In this document: positions 1 through 31,129 of the stretch, piece after piece | How positions within the stretch are numbered: the stretch's first letter is position 1 | How the letters are laid out: each line of letters starts with the position of its first letter | Source: Glandiceps talaboti | Taxonomy: Eukaryota; Hemichordata; Enteropneusta; Spengelidae | Direction of reading: 5' to 3' | DNA length: 64,000 nucleotides | Assembly: GCF_964340395.1 (NCBI RefSeq) | Contig: NC_135556.1 | Span: 6,297,501-6,361,500 of the forward strand | Position numbers and translations under genes: made by a program | The notes under the pieces: model-generated | Seen by the model: only the letters and a program-made list of their open reading frames with translations | Told to the model about the DNA's origin: nothing | Databases searched by the model: none

Positions 1-2639
1 AACTACTATCCCCACCACTCCAAATACCACCACTTCTGCTGTTTGTAAGACTAATATCGATGTTACTTCAAATAGTCAGTTGTGAGAAATAACGTATAGC
101 ACTGATGCTACTACTTTAGTAACGTAACAGCCACAGTTCGTTAGCGACCACACCAACAAAATAAGCAAATAAACAAATAAACAAACAAAGAAAGAAAAAA
201 AACAGGAACAGCTGTACTCAATGGTATTCAACTCCCAGCAAATCGATATTACGATTCACTGAATCATTACATGCTCACTAACTTCTGAGAGCTGAAAGAT
301 TTTCACGCATGACAACACAGACACCTTAATTGTTGCTTTATAAAGACTTGCTAATCCTTATCCCGACTGTGTCCGCCGTTTTACGTTATCTTGTAACTAA
401 CTGTATGCCTCTACACATGTAATCCTTAGCACCCACCATTCATGTCATGTCGTAACTTGCTACATGTAATCCTTGGCACTATTCTGACCGTATCCACCGT
501 TTTACGTTATTTCGGAACATACTACATATCAGCCATATTCACAGTGTACTTACCGTTTTACGTTATGTCGTTACATACTACAGTCTAATATGAGAATGAT
601 TTCCGCCGATTTACGTCAGTAACATTATGTTGTAATATTCTACGAAATCTCGCGAGTTTTAAAAAGAAGACGATTACATCACCAACTATCCTGATAAATG
701 GGTGTGCGTTGAAGTTTCAGCAATAATTATTCTTATCCGAGTAATTAGCTTCCTTTTACGATTACATAAATTGGTGAAACGTAAGTAAAAAGATTCTTCC
801 GTCTCGTAATTGTTCTAAACACAACAGGCAATCTTAAAGGGGACGCCCAATAGATGTATACTCAACAATACCAATTACGGCAAACCGGTTCTGACACTAC
901 TTGCAAAAAAAAAAATAGTTAGATTTGTCACATTTAGTTGTATCCACTAAAATACAATGAAAATCAGTTGTGCTGCAACAAGAGGATATATTTCATGGTG
1001 TTTTTTGGAAACAACCATAATTTGTCGATAACAATATTGTATCAAAACATTCATGTTGTGGTTGGCCAGGAAATCATTAAAAATATACTAGTATTACGTG
1101 TAAATCATGTGTAGTCTCACGGTGTCTAGAAACGGTTTGCATCATCACAAAAGATTTTGTTTGTTGATTTTGAACTCGACATACTGTAGTCGAAATGTTT
1201 TGATACAATGCTGCCATCAATCATGTATATTTATAACACAACACTGTTGCATCCATTTAAATTTGCAACTCGATTCATTTTCATTGTATGAAATGAATAT
1301 TGAATGTGAAGTAATATTAGTAATACCAATATTGTATTACTTAGATTCAAAAGTTTATCCCTGAAATAAACCTACAGATGAATTGATTGAAATATTATTT
1401 TTCTGAAACTTTATACTGAAAATACCACTTATCAATCGAGCTGGGCCAGGTTTGGAAAACCCTCAAAATAATTTCAAAACTGTGCGAATATTGCGGAAAT
1501 ATAACTGCACGCTTCAAAATACTAGGAAGTGTATCAAGGGGACCGATTTACTCCAAATGCAAAATAGTTCGGATCACCCAGAATTTGTCATATCAATGAC
1601 AGCTCGAGCACGTAACGTTCGTGGTACTTTCATCGTAGTAAACAACAGCTTCTTTTACGGCACCGTCTCGTTTTTGGTTGCATCAGCAGAAAGATTGTAC
1701 ACTGGTTTGCGAGAATTGATACTTTTGAATAACAGACGAAATTTGCTTTTTAAACATCGTGCTTTCAAGGAAATTTTTAATCACAGTCTTTAGCAGCCAT
1801 TTTGAAGTACGCCATGAATATACATTCTCATATCACTGTTGTTTGCTCCCGGTGGGTCTGTGTTAAAAACAATTACGTCATGGTGAAACCCATTTTAACT
1901 GAACATAGTTTGGGTGTTCTCTTGAGCAGACTTACTAGCAAACGTTTTAAGACCTTTATTTCGTAGACTCATTCTGTGCTAATACTTTGACTAAACTGTT
2001 TATCCAGTAAATACCCAAGTTCTTGAAAGACGAACTATATATGCTTGTTAGTGTAATTAATGTACTATAGTCTAGTAAATGTATTTGAGTTGTAGCTTAC
2101 GTGACTATTCTTAGATCTGGCAATAAGTGGTGTAATAGTGTACAAGCTTATTAGTGAACATGAACTAACAGTTTACACAGCTCTCCAAGCCAAATACAGA
2201 CAGTCAGAATGAATAAATGAATGACTGAAGCTACGAATACCGCTATGTTTTGCCATAGATAATTCCCCCTTCACTGTCTATGATTTTACTGCGAGAAGGT
2301 TTATTTAGTTGAAACTTCCAAAGACGTCTTATCAATGGTGTGCGAGATTTGAAGAATAAAAGCAGGGCCTGAATAAAAGCACAATGTATTTCAAACTCGA
2401 AATTCAAAGACCAAAGTTTACTACATGTAATAAATTGACCTGACTGTCAGCATGGTCAGTGTTGGAGGAATTTATCTGTTGCTTTGTGAGAACACATTCT
2501 ATTTATACCATTTCTGAAATACTCTTTTATAGTCTAATTTGTTTGTTGTAAGGAATCGATGCAAACAAACTTCTTATTTTCTTTTAAGTGATACAAAATG
2601 GAAGGCCCTTTCTTAATTTTGGCATAGACCCAACAAACA

Positions 2640-2849
2640 AACATACATACATACATACATACATACATACATACATACATACATACATACATACATACAT
2701 ACATACACACATACATACACACACATACATACACACACACATACATACATACATACATACATACATACATACATACACGCATACATACATACATACATAC
2801 ATACATACATACATACATACATACATACACACACACACATACACACACA

Positions 2850-2881
<32 letters not shown>

Positions 2882-2935
2882 CACATACATACATACATAC
2901 ATACATACATACATACATACATACATACATACATT
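2640..2935. repeat. (ATAC)n/(AC)n compound microsatellite
   Basis: About 295 bp of ATAC tetranucleotides are interrupted by AC and GCAC runs. Reading frames across it (Tyr-Ile-His-Thr or Met-Tyr-Val-Cys repeats) are artefacts of the tetranucleotide. Confidence 0.98.
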
Positions 2936-3486
2936 CTGAATATTTTATCTTTAATATTTAAAGAGGGAGATCTCTGACTTTTACTTGCGTGAAGCGATTG
3001 CGATTTCTTCAGCTCTCTTTTCACTAATACGGTAAACTTAGTAAACGAGAAGTAAAAACCAACAGTATCTATTCAACCTTCAGTATAGATTTGATTACAC
3101 CAGGGGACAATTATTCGTCGCAAACCTTGGCCGCGGGTTATATTTACGCCTTTTACAGGCTTTATACTGTAGTACCATGAAACAACTACTTGGTTCTTCT
3201 CTACATGGAAAGTAGTGGTAGGAAACCATAATAGACTCACAGCTTTTGTCCCAAGAATAGAAGTTAATTAACAAATTACATCATCAAGCTCTTAGATATT
3301 TATTTGTTTGTTTATTTGTTTGTAAATCAACAATCCTTGGTTATACTGTGTTATCATATAGGATTGAAGTTGTACCACCATGACTCCCGGCGATGATAAA
3401 TAACAAGTATTTTAGCGGTTGGCCTGAAATACGTACGTCACGATATATTTGTATAGTACAGGCCAAAATACGTCATTCATAGATTC

Positions 3487-3489
<3 letters not shown>

Positions 3490-3584
<95 letters not shown>

Positions 3585-3628
3585 TTCCATCCATCCCTCC
3601 CTCCCTCCCTCCCTCCCTCCCTCCCTTT
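3490..3628. repeat. (CT)n followed by (CCCT)n
   Basis: About 46 CT dinucleotides are followed by a short spacer and eight CCCT units. This is a simple polypyrimidine tract on the plus strand. Confidence 0.98.
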
Positions 3629-5862
3629 CTCTAAGTACTCTTGTAATCTATGGGCTGTTGTAACAGTTGTTGTATAAGTTAGGGATATCAAAAGATATAA
3701 CACAATGTTGTGATTTGAAGTGCGTAGTTTTATTTGTATTCAGTATATTTCATTGCAGTCGCAATTTGATAATCTTCACTATTCACTTTCCACCCCTTCG
3801 TTTGACAATGCACGAAATAGGAAATGCGCCACCAAGCGGTGACGATTTAGCATTTTGGCAGTAAGACAAGTAGGTTGTCCAAATCTGTGTTGTTCTATTC
3901 GCACTGTGCAGCGTACAAGTGTGATAATCATCAAGAGGAATCGTTTCAGTTAGCCAGTATGTATGCAGACCTTTCATCCGGCAAATTGATAGTTACACTG
4001 TGATTGACGTTAACTTGTGGTGTTTGTGGATGTATTTGAAAATTACGTGCAGAGTAATAACACACATTGATTCGCCTGTTTCATGTCACATTTTTCTTCC
4101 ATTTTTCATATATATTCGAGTTCTGTGTATATGTGACTGGGATTAATTTATCCTAGCACAAGTTCATGGTGAATATTTGTAAAGAAAAACTTTACTACAG
4201 CTAGAGATTCCCATACACATTTCCACTTCACGTACCCGGCCCGTGAGTTTTCGCCGTCCTCTGGACATCCTTCAAGAGCATGGATTTATTGAATCCACCA
4301 TAAGTTTATTTATAATTTCATGGTAACGAAATCCGAGGAATCCCATCCGCCTTACCGTTCTCAGAAGCTAGAGCATTAGTTTCCTCAGCCACTGAAAATA
4401 CCATTGTGTGAGGTCTCACTCTACCAACATAACATTGGTACACATACCATGATGTGATCGAAAACTAAATTTCCTTATAGGAAAGATTGCCTCATAACTG
4501 ATTTACACTCTGCGCAATAGACAGCCACGATCATTTTCGATTAGTTGAATTATTGCAGTAACCATATCAACCATGTCGTTTACTTGTAGACTTGTTTACT
4601 CTCCTTCACATTGGAACGATACAGAATAAAAAATATTAATTGAAACCACTCGTTTTCTCGAAGTAATTTTTAATGAATATTTTCACTTTTTGATGTAATT
4701 GATATCTGAAATTAATAGCTGATGAACAAGAATTGTTGTTTGCATGAAATATGATTCTTGTGAACTTCAAATTTTACGAGAGAATATTTTGGCGCTAAAA
4801 TGGGGTTAAGAGGTCTTTGACCGTCTTTCTATGTAGAGCCCAAACTCTGAAAGTACACGTTATACGTGCAGTATTAAACGTTTTGTAAGTACCATACCCA
4901 GAAAGCGTTATGAAGTATGTCATTCAATAACATCTATCACCAAGGAAACATAAAACCTGCGGAAACGCGCAAAATGCTAGCAAACCGAAAAATTTTGGTC
5001 GGATGTCAAAACGCAATTATCTGTAAACGAGCAACTGAAGAGAAACACGTAGATTTACGCGCTTGTCTTTCGTCGATACCGTTTCGACGTTGACCGGCAA
5101 CCTAAACCCGAACGGCCATAAACAAGTAGTTATCAACAACGTTATGATGTTAACCAGGTCACGCGAGGTCATGCGTGTTTACAGTTTGAAAGCTATAGCT
5201 ACAGTATATGAAAACAGGGATCGTATATCTCACCATATGATTGTTATCTCATTGTTGTCTTGTTTCCAGTCCCTATCACGTGTCACTAAGGTCGACATGA
5301 CCTTACAATCAAATATATTGGCGCTTTAATTCCAAAGTTTATTCGATTTTGGAGACGATGAAAGTCCCTTTATAAGTCATTTTTGTGAAAAGTTCATGAA
5401 CTCATGATACCTCGGTGTTTGGCAACATTCTTATTGCTATCAATTGGTATCTCTGTACTCGGTCAATTGTGATCACTTATTATCTGCTTACTCGTTTGAT
5501 GATATTTATTTGTATTTTCGACGTCTGCTTTCTCAAAGAGATACTTCCTCTCCTTTGTGTGATATCCTTAGGACCAGTTTAATTAAGAGTGAGGCGATCA
5601 TTGATGACAGCATCGCATATAAGTGATACATAGTGAACAACGGTGGTCATAACTTTAACGGCATATGGGTTGTTAGTCATGGCTTCGACCTTCAACATAG
5701 CGGTATCGGTTTGCACTGGGACCGGCTAGCTTAACACCGAATTAACAATCATTTTACAGTTATCGGCGTGTTGTTGTCGAAGTTACTGGTTAATTATTGT
5801 GTTTGTGATCGTAAACGTGTAAACTTCTACCAGGTTTGAGTCAAACAGCACGGATTGCCAGA

Positions 5863-23918
<18,056 letters not shown>

Positions 23919-24584
23919 ACGGAATTACAAGATTTTGACGAGTTCAACTCAACCCACCTTTGCCAACATGCTCAAACTTGCCAAAAGACTTTGTAGATAG
24001 GCTCTCGAGCTCTCTGTGTGGAAAAAAAAAACACGAAAAAGACTTTCATTATGCAAACTGTTGCATGACGTCAATGCTTTGATGGACCAATTATGGTCCG
24101 ATTCACTGCAATATTTACATAAAATGTCCACTCGCTATCAGGTAGGAGTGAATAGGTGAAAGATGTACCGTCCATGAAATGCACAGTTCTGTCGAGTTCC
24201 TAGTACTGATATATATTTTCATTTGTCAACTATGCTGTAGATATTTAATGGAAGATTTAATGAATTCGGTATAAAGTAATTAAGCTGCAAATTGTTCGTC
24301 TGAAATATTTAAAGTGAGATTTGGACAACAAGCACTGCTTTATTTACATGAAATTTAAATATTTTTTCTCAAAATGGAATGAAAACAAACCTTAAATTGA
24401 AGACCGTATGTGTAATATTACTTCATCACTAAATCGAATGCATTTACGATTGATAAACTAGCAGCTTTTCGAAGAGAAACTGAATATTCAAATGAGCTCT
24501 CTGGACCTTTACGCTCTTGTAAGTGTTGTTTGGGCGCCAATCCATGGTAAATTCTAGCCAGTAAAATATTTAATTTCAAGTTTC

Positions 24585-24823
24585 AATAAATGAAATTCGA
24601 ATTTGGCTAATCGCCGTACTGGCCGCAATGTGCCACGGATTGACTCCAACTGTATACTGGTATTACTTTCAGACAAAATGCAGCTGCTCATTTTGATCTT
24701 TAGCAACTTAAGGTGAATTTGGGGTAATATCAAAGAATTTAGATCATGGTGTTTTGACAAATTATGTATATATTTAATTGTTGTTTAAATGAAATAACTG
24801 TAGATACAATTTATGTAAATAAA
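24585..24823 (+). terminator. Candidate poly(A) signals of the CNBD2-like gene
   Basis: AATAAA hexamers occur at 24585-24590 and 24818-24823, on the sense strand downstream of the stop codon. No transcript evidence is available to choose between them. Confidence 0.35.
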
Positions 24824-24868
24824 GGCTGTTTAAAACTGATTATTTCCGAAAAGCAGCGTGTGTTTGAT

Positions 24869-24980
24869 TATGTATGTATGTATGTATGTATGTATGTATG
24901 TATGTATGTATGTATGTATGTATGTATGTATGTGTGTGTGTGTGCATGTATGTGTGTGTGTGTGTGTATGGGTTGGTGTG
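24869..24980. repeat. (GTAT)n/(GT)n microsatellite
   Basis: About 60 bp of ATGT units are followed by GT-rich sequence. Confidence 0.95.
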
Positions 24981-25062
24981 GGTGTGTGGAAGTTTCTTTT
25001 GCTTTTAAAATTGCACAAATTGAGTTTATACACTTTTTACTCTCTAGTGAAAATACTTACTA

Positions 25063-25431
25063 CTGCCGACATCAGACTGTGGACGAACGGAATCTGTTAC
25101 AAACAAGGAAAGTAAAGAAAATGAATTGAAAATTAATAACACTTTGGACAGCGTGTTGGAACAGAAGAGACTTGTATTACATTTCATGATTTAATAAGAA
25201 TAGTTTTATGGCCTTTTTATGTGTGCATGAAATGCCGGGGGAACTTCAAATTTGTTTGTGAAGGTGATGAACTCTTATGTAAAGTGGCCATAAAACTGTT
25301 CTTATCAAATGATAGAATGTAATACAAGTCTTAACTTCCACCATGCTGTGTAAAGTGTTATGAGTCCAGCTCAGTTGTTTACTTTCTCTGTTTGTGACAT
25401 GTTCCGTTCATCCACGGTTTGATGTCGGCAG
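25063..25431. mobile_element. Fold-back (long inverted repeat) element
   Basis: Arms 25063-25213 and 25286-25431 are imperfect reverse complements of about 150 nt, around a 72-nt centre. Both outer ends read CTGCCGACATCA and both inner ends read GTTTTATGGCC. No protein is encoded. This is the form of a fold-back transposon or non-autonomous MITE. Clear target-site duplications were not seen. Confidence 0.75.
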
Positions 25432-27733
25432 TTGTATATAAAACACCGATTAAGCTATTCCAGTATACTGTTAATATCGATGTGTTCTGGTATTGTTAGA
25501 ACACTTGATTGCATAGTACGGATTCCCTCAACACTTTATTATGATTTCATGATTATGCGTTTTCACTCACGTTTTCATTTTGAGTAATTATGCGTATAAT
25601 AAATTACGTCATTGGAAGGTTTCATAGTTTTCTTAATACTAGGGTTTTACTTCAATTGTAAGTAATTGATAAGTATACTTCAGTAAGTAGACTATACTGT
25701 GAGGGCATTGTAAATGTGCAGCAAACATTATGCCCTCAATAAATTAGCCTATTTGGGTTTCTATGTGAATACATATGAATATCACTGCCGTTTTAATAAT
25801 AACAAAATAAAACAATATACGTTTGATATGATCAGAACATCGACAGATTATTATTGTGCATGTGTATGTGACTGTAACAAAGTTGTCATGAGTGCCCGCG
25901 GGTTTTTTTTCTTAATAAGTCATTATATAAACTGAAAACTTGGCCGTTGCGGGCGCTTTTCTCAGGACATTTTTTGATCTGGCGCAAATAAGATGATGGT
26001 CATAGAGCGTAAATTAAATTTACCGTAAAGAGGACAGAAGTTTACGACGATGACATGAACAGACGGATATATGTTATATTATAAGTGTACGCCTGTAGTG
26101 AAGTTGATAGTTATACGCTGTACTTGAATGTATTGCATTAAGCTATTGAGAGTAACAAAAAAATACATATTCCTTAGAACCGTAAGGAACTGTTGCTTTG
26201 TGCACGTAAAATTGATGGACTAGGACACATAACCTATACTGAAATTCCAAGCTGGAGCCGTCGGTAGCTAGTTACGAAGGGGGGGGGGGGGGGCGGGCTC
26301 CCTTTAATACAGTATATAATGATGACATATCGTCGGGGGAGGGGAACGAAACTAGTGTCGAGTCACGGGAAAATTAAGTAATTGAAAGGGATCGGGAGGG
26401 TAGCCTGTTTAGGGGAGAACGATTTGATTTCTGGGGGTTGGAGGAAGTGGATATGGCAGCAATTTTTTTTACCATCACTGTGACAGCAAACTTTTTTTCT
26501 ATATATTGTTAGTCCTGTATCAAAATTATTTTTTCCATATGCAGAAGCTATCATGCAATTTTTTTCTCGGTTACCAATTTAGTAACGTGCGATTCATAAC
26601 TATACCTACATGTCACTGGTTCACAACTAACTTGTTCTGTGTAAGTAGTAATAAGTAGCAGTTTACAATCCATGCTTCTGCTATTTAAATTTTATGTACA
26701 AGAGATAACTGGTAAAAAATCCACGAGGAGCTGACTGATCTGGTGAGTGCTGTACTCCTGACCCATCTGTGTTGCTTTCTTTCAAGTCGTCATAATAGTA
26801 CCAGGAGCCACGGAAGTAAATATGTGGCATGTGTAGTGTGACCCATTCCAATATGTTACAGCATGTGGTACAAATTTGTGTATTCAAAATAAAAAAAAAT
26901 CCATTTTAATTAAGATAGGAAACATTAAAGTGTCTATAAAAAAGGTGAGATAATTACACAGCTAGCCCAAAGTGAATTATGTTAGCATGCTTATGAAGTA
27001 CTGCAATATTTAACAGGTATTACCTTTGTTCATGCAAATTTGGTTTATTGATCTTACTATATTGAAAGCATACAGCACTGCAGAAGAGTAACAGTGGCAT
27101 GGCAAGTTTTTGACACTGTCAGAACCACTAAAGATAAAACACGAATACTAGTACAAATAGGAAAAAGCTTACCTTTGGCCAAATACTTGTAGAGATATAG
27201 GAATGTCATTCATTATATTCCTTGTGAAATAGTCCACACTGAGAGGCAGCAGGGTGGAATTCTATGCACAAATGTGCGTTCATTCCACGAGAAAATGAGA
27301 AAATCGGATTCCCAAATTTTGCTGATTTCAGCACATCGCAACAATTTTTTTTCTGTCTGTTGGAACTATTTTTTCCCCTTCACCTTCTCCTGCCGACAAT
27401 TTTTTATTTTGACGAGAACCACGCAAAACACTTCCCGCACATACCACAGGGTACGTACATGCTATGTCACGGTCCGGTCGAGTTACTCTAGTTCCTGACG
27501 ACCGTATTTCGATTTTACACTACGTTATCTTCACACCGTACTGTGTAATGTCAAATCGGAATACGGTCGTCAGGAACTAGACTACAGTCGAGTACTGACC
27601 ATGAGTACAACACATTCAGGAATACTGATTTTGCCAAGGCCCGGGACATGTAGATGAAAAAGGCAACTGATAAATATTACTATTAAAAATGGTTTTATTT
27701 TCTGATTTGTTATCCCTTTAGCTCAGACTTGGC
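25432..27733. other. Intergenic, nothing coding seen
   Basis: No exon-like frame with splice sites was found. It contains a 15-nt poly-G tract (26279-26294) and the inverted repeat listed at 27488-27580. Confidence 0.5.
27488..27580. repeat. Inverted repeat, about 33-nt arms
   Basis: CTAGTTCCTGACGACCGTAT at 27488 is repeated in reverse complement ending at 27580, with the match extending further inward and weakly outward. It is probably a MITE end pair or a fold-back. Confidence 0.85.
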
Positions 27734-28650
<917 letters not shown>

Positions 28651-28920
28651 TTCAATTCAATTCAATTCAAGTCAATAACTTTATTATCCGTATATAAATG
28701 CGGAAATTTGTCTTTCGGCTCAAAACACAATTTACAAACAATTTACACAAGTACAATATATACATATACATATACATATACATACAGTGAGTTTAAAATG
28801 ACTTTACAGTGAGTTTAAAATAGACACAGCTGTTGGAACGAACGATCTTTTAAAAAGGTTTTTCCTTGCAAGAGGCATTCTGTAACGGTGTGTACGTGTG
28901 TAACTGTAATAGTACCTTGT
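28651..28920 (-). mobile_element. LINE 3' end (non-LTR retrotransposon), 5'-truncated
   Basis: Read on the minus strand, the sequence encodes RYRMPLARKNLFKRSFVPTA followed by VSILNSL and a stop at 28804-28806. This is the usual C-terminus of CR1/L2/RTE-type polymerase proteins (pattern K-x-SF-x-P-x-A-x-x-LN). It is followed by a short 3' UTR with AATAAAGTT and a pentanucleotide tail of TTGAA units, typical of LINE 3' ends. The 5' portion is missing. Confidence 0.7.
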
Positions 28921-29206
28921 ACAAATGATACGTAAGTAAGTTAGTTCGTACCCAAGAATATCAGTTTACAATTTCAATTATACAAATTTGGATGGTGTTG
29001 GAACAGGTCCCTCAAAATATGATTTTCTCTGGCTATAATTTTTATATATATCTTTATAGAAATACGTGTTTCACCAAGACTGGGTGTCTGGCCGTACGTA
29101 CGCACCGGAAAAACGTAGCAGAAACACTGTAACTTGGAAAAAATGCTGTCCTGTCACAGCTTTGATTATATACATAAGCTTTGGTGAGTTAAATAAGTTA
29201 CATAAT

Positions 29207-29276
<70 letters not shown>

Positions 29277-29424
29277 ACGCTCATGCATGTGTGTGTGTGT
29301 GTGTGTGCATGCATGCATGCATGCTTGCGTGCGTGCGTGTGTGCGTGCGTGTGTGTGTGTTTGAGTGTGCATATCTCTATATATGGATGGATGGCTGGAT
29401 GGATGGATGGACAGATGGCTGGAT
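29207..29424. repeat. (GT)n/(GCAT)n/(GGAT)n microsatellites
   Basis: GT dinucleotides with GC interruptions to about 29360, then GGAT tetranucleotides at 29383-29424. Confidence 0.96.
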
Positions 29425-29846
29425 GTAATTATAGGGAGATAACATTAAGTTCACTACAAACTTACTTACTTTCACTGTTAAGGTGATTAGTGATGTCGTA
29501 CCCAAATGATTTGTTACATTTGGGTCATTTACGGTTGGACTACTCTGGACAAAGGATGGGATGCTAGCCATATCAAAGAAACCCAAACTAATTCAGCTAA
29601 TCTGTGGCTGAATCTGTCATTATGTCCAGGTTTTACCTTTATCAACCTGATAATATAGTTTGAAAACAATAATACATACTAAATCAAATCCAAAATTAGA
29701 AAGACTACAGCATGTATTGCAATGAATAATACCAGTGTTTCTATGGAAACAAATACTACAATAAATTTTCACAATGCACTGTACTTCTAATAGTTATCTT
29801 TATGTGTTGGTATATTTTTTTCTCTCTAGTTGTCCTGTGTGTGTCA

Positions 29847-29901
29847 TTGTTTGTTTGTTTGTTTGTTTGTTTGTTTGTTTGTTTGTTTGTTTGTTTGTTT
29901 G
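29847..29901. repeat. (GTTT)n microsatellite
   Basis: About 13 GTTT units. Confidence 0.97.
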
Positions 29902-30020
29902 ATTTCTGTAAACAACACCTTAGTTGCCACAGTTTTGATCATTTAAAGGCCAACACCACTCCAGGAAATAAACATATTTTTATAAACTTTGGTTCTTGAA
30001 AGAGTCATTTCATGATTATC

Positions 30021-30210
30021 AGATGAACAATTTACATCAATTCGTGACTATATTTATTAGATGAACAATTTACATCACTTCATGACTATATTTATTAGAT
30101 GAACAATTTACACCAATTCATGACTATATTTATCAGATGAACAATTTACATCAATTCATGACTATATTTATTAGATGAACAATTTACACCAATTCATGAC
30201 TTAAAATTAG
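30021..30210. repeat. 38-bp minisatellite, five copies
   Basis: AGATGAACAATTTACA recurs at 30021, 30059, 30097, 30135 and 30173, an exact 38-bp period with few substitutions. Confidence 0.97.
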
Positions 30211-30831
30211 TGATATAACTAAGTTGTGTTTTACTTCGAATGGTGCTTTAAATGGCCTCCAAAAGGTGTTCATTTTCAAACAGCACTTACTCCCCCCCCC
30301 CCCGCCGCTTATATAGCAGGCACACACGCACGTAGCGTGCACTTCTCCCAACACTATTTCAAGTTCTCTCCCTACTTTGAAACTTACTGAAACCCCTAGG
30401 TTTACAATTATAGTAACTCCATTTCTAATATTGTACTTTATAATTAGCTGAATTAATCTATAATGGTAATAGTTCACTCAATCTAAGAGATATCCTAGAA
30501 CTTTTGGTTAGTAAACCATAAATAATTTGCATGTCCATGAACAGACAATCATACTTCTCATAGGGTTCCTGTCTAAAGAGCTTTATACAGGTGAAGCAAT
30601 GGATTTGGGATAGCAAATTACCAGATACACTTAAAATTACTATAAATGTAACAAGTAAAATTAACTATGCAGTGTGTGCTGTATTGTACTTTGAGAATCT
30701 AGAGTGTCTTTTGCAAGAATAAGAAGAATGTTTCTTGTCAACAGATGTCGGGGGGGGGGGGTGGTCTGTGGGTTTTTTTATTAGTCAGGGGGGGTGGTGG
30801 ATTTTTGTGGATGGATCGCAGGGGGTCACTG

Positions 30832-30961
30832 CCCACCCCGGCCGTAAAAACTGATCGCTCCCTAAACCCATTCACTGATTCAGTCTTGTTACTTGTCTGT
30901 AGTGTGGTTGTCACGGTCGGTGTCTCTTAGGGACCGGTCAGTTTCTTCGGCCTGGGGGTGG
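30832..30961. repeat. GC-rich inverted repeat, about 35-nt arms
   Basis: 30832-30866 (CCACCCCGGCCGTAAAAACT and onward) is complementary, with few mismatches, to 30927-30961, leaving a 60-nt loop. G-rich runs flank it at about 30750-30800 and 30970-31045. Confidence 0.75.
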
Positions 30962-31129
30962 ATTTGAAGGGGGGGGGTCACCCTGCTCTTGAAATTGACA
31001 GTAGGGAGAGTCATGCTGTTTTGAAAATTGTTGGGGGGGGGGGTAATTGTGTTTTGGATTGTGATGGAAGACCAATCCTTTTCTACAATGGCATATAGCC
31101 TTGTCTGAAATGTGTTACATGTCAATATT

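Larger units (their letters stand above)
1..5862. other. 5' flank of the CNBD2-like gene, no gene recognised
   Basis: Only short, lineage-less reading frames occur here. Positions 365-645 hold a degenerate repeat in which a phrase like CCGTTTTACGTTATGTCGT recurs about five times. A weak donor-like site follows a short ATG frame near 3808-3862, but its phase does not fit the next exon. The long microsatellites are listed separately. Promoter elements for the downstream gene could not be identified. Confidence 0.5.

Noticed and set aside
1452-1793. 113-codon frame upstream of the CNBD2-like gene
   Set aside because: It begins at a non-ATG codon and has no recognisable domain or codon pattern.
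2534-3024. Open frames of 105-146 codons across the ATAC tract on both strands
   Set aside because: They consist of Tyr-Val-Cys-Met or His-Thr-Tyr-Ile repeats produced by a tetranucleotide whose length is not a multiple of three.
3808-3862. Short ATG frame (MHEIGNAPPSGDDLAFW) ending at a donor-like GCA|GTAAGA, a possible upstream exon of the CNBD2-like gene
   Set aside because: The phase it leaves (two bases) does not fit the acceptor before 5834, which would need one base, and exon 1 already has a stop upstream of its own ATG.
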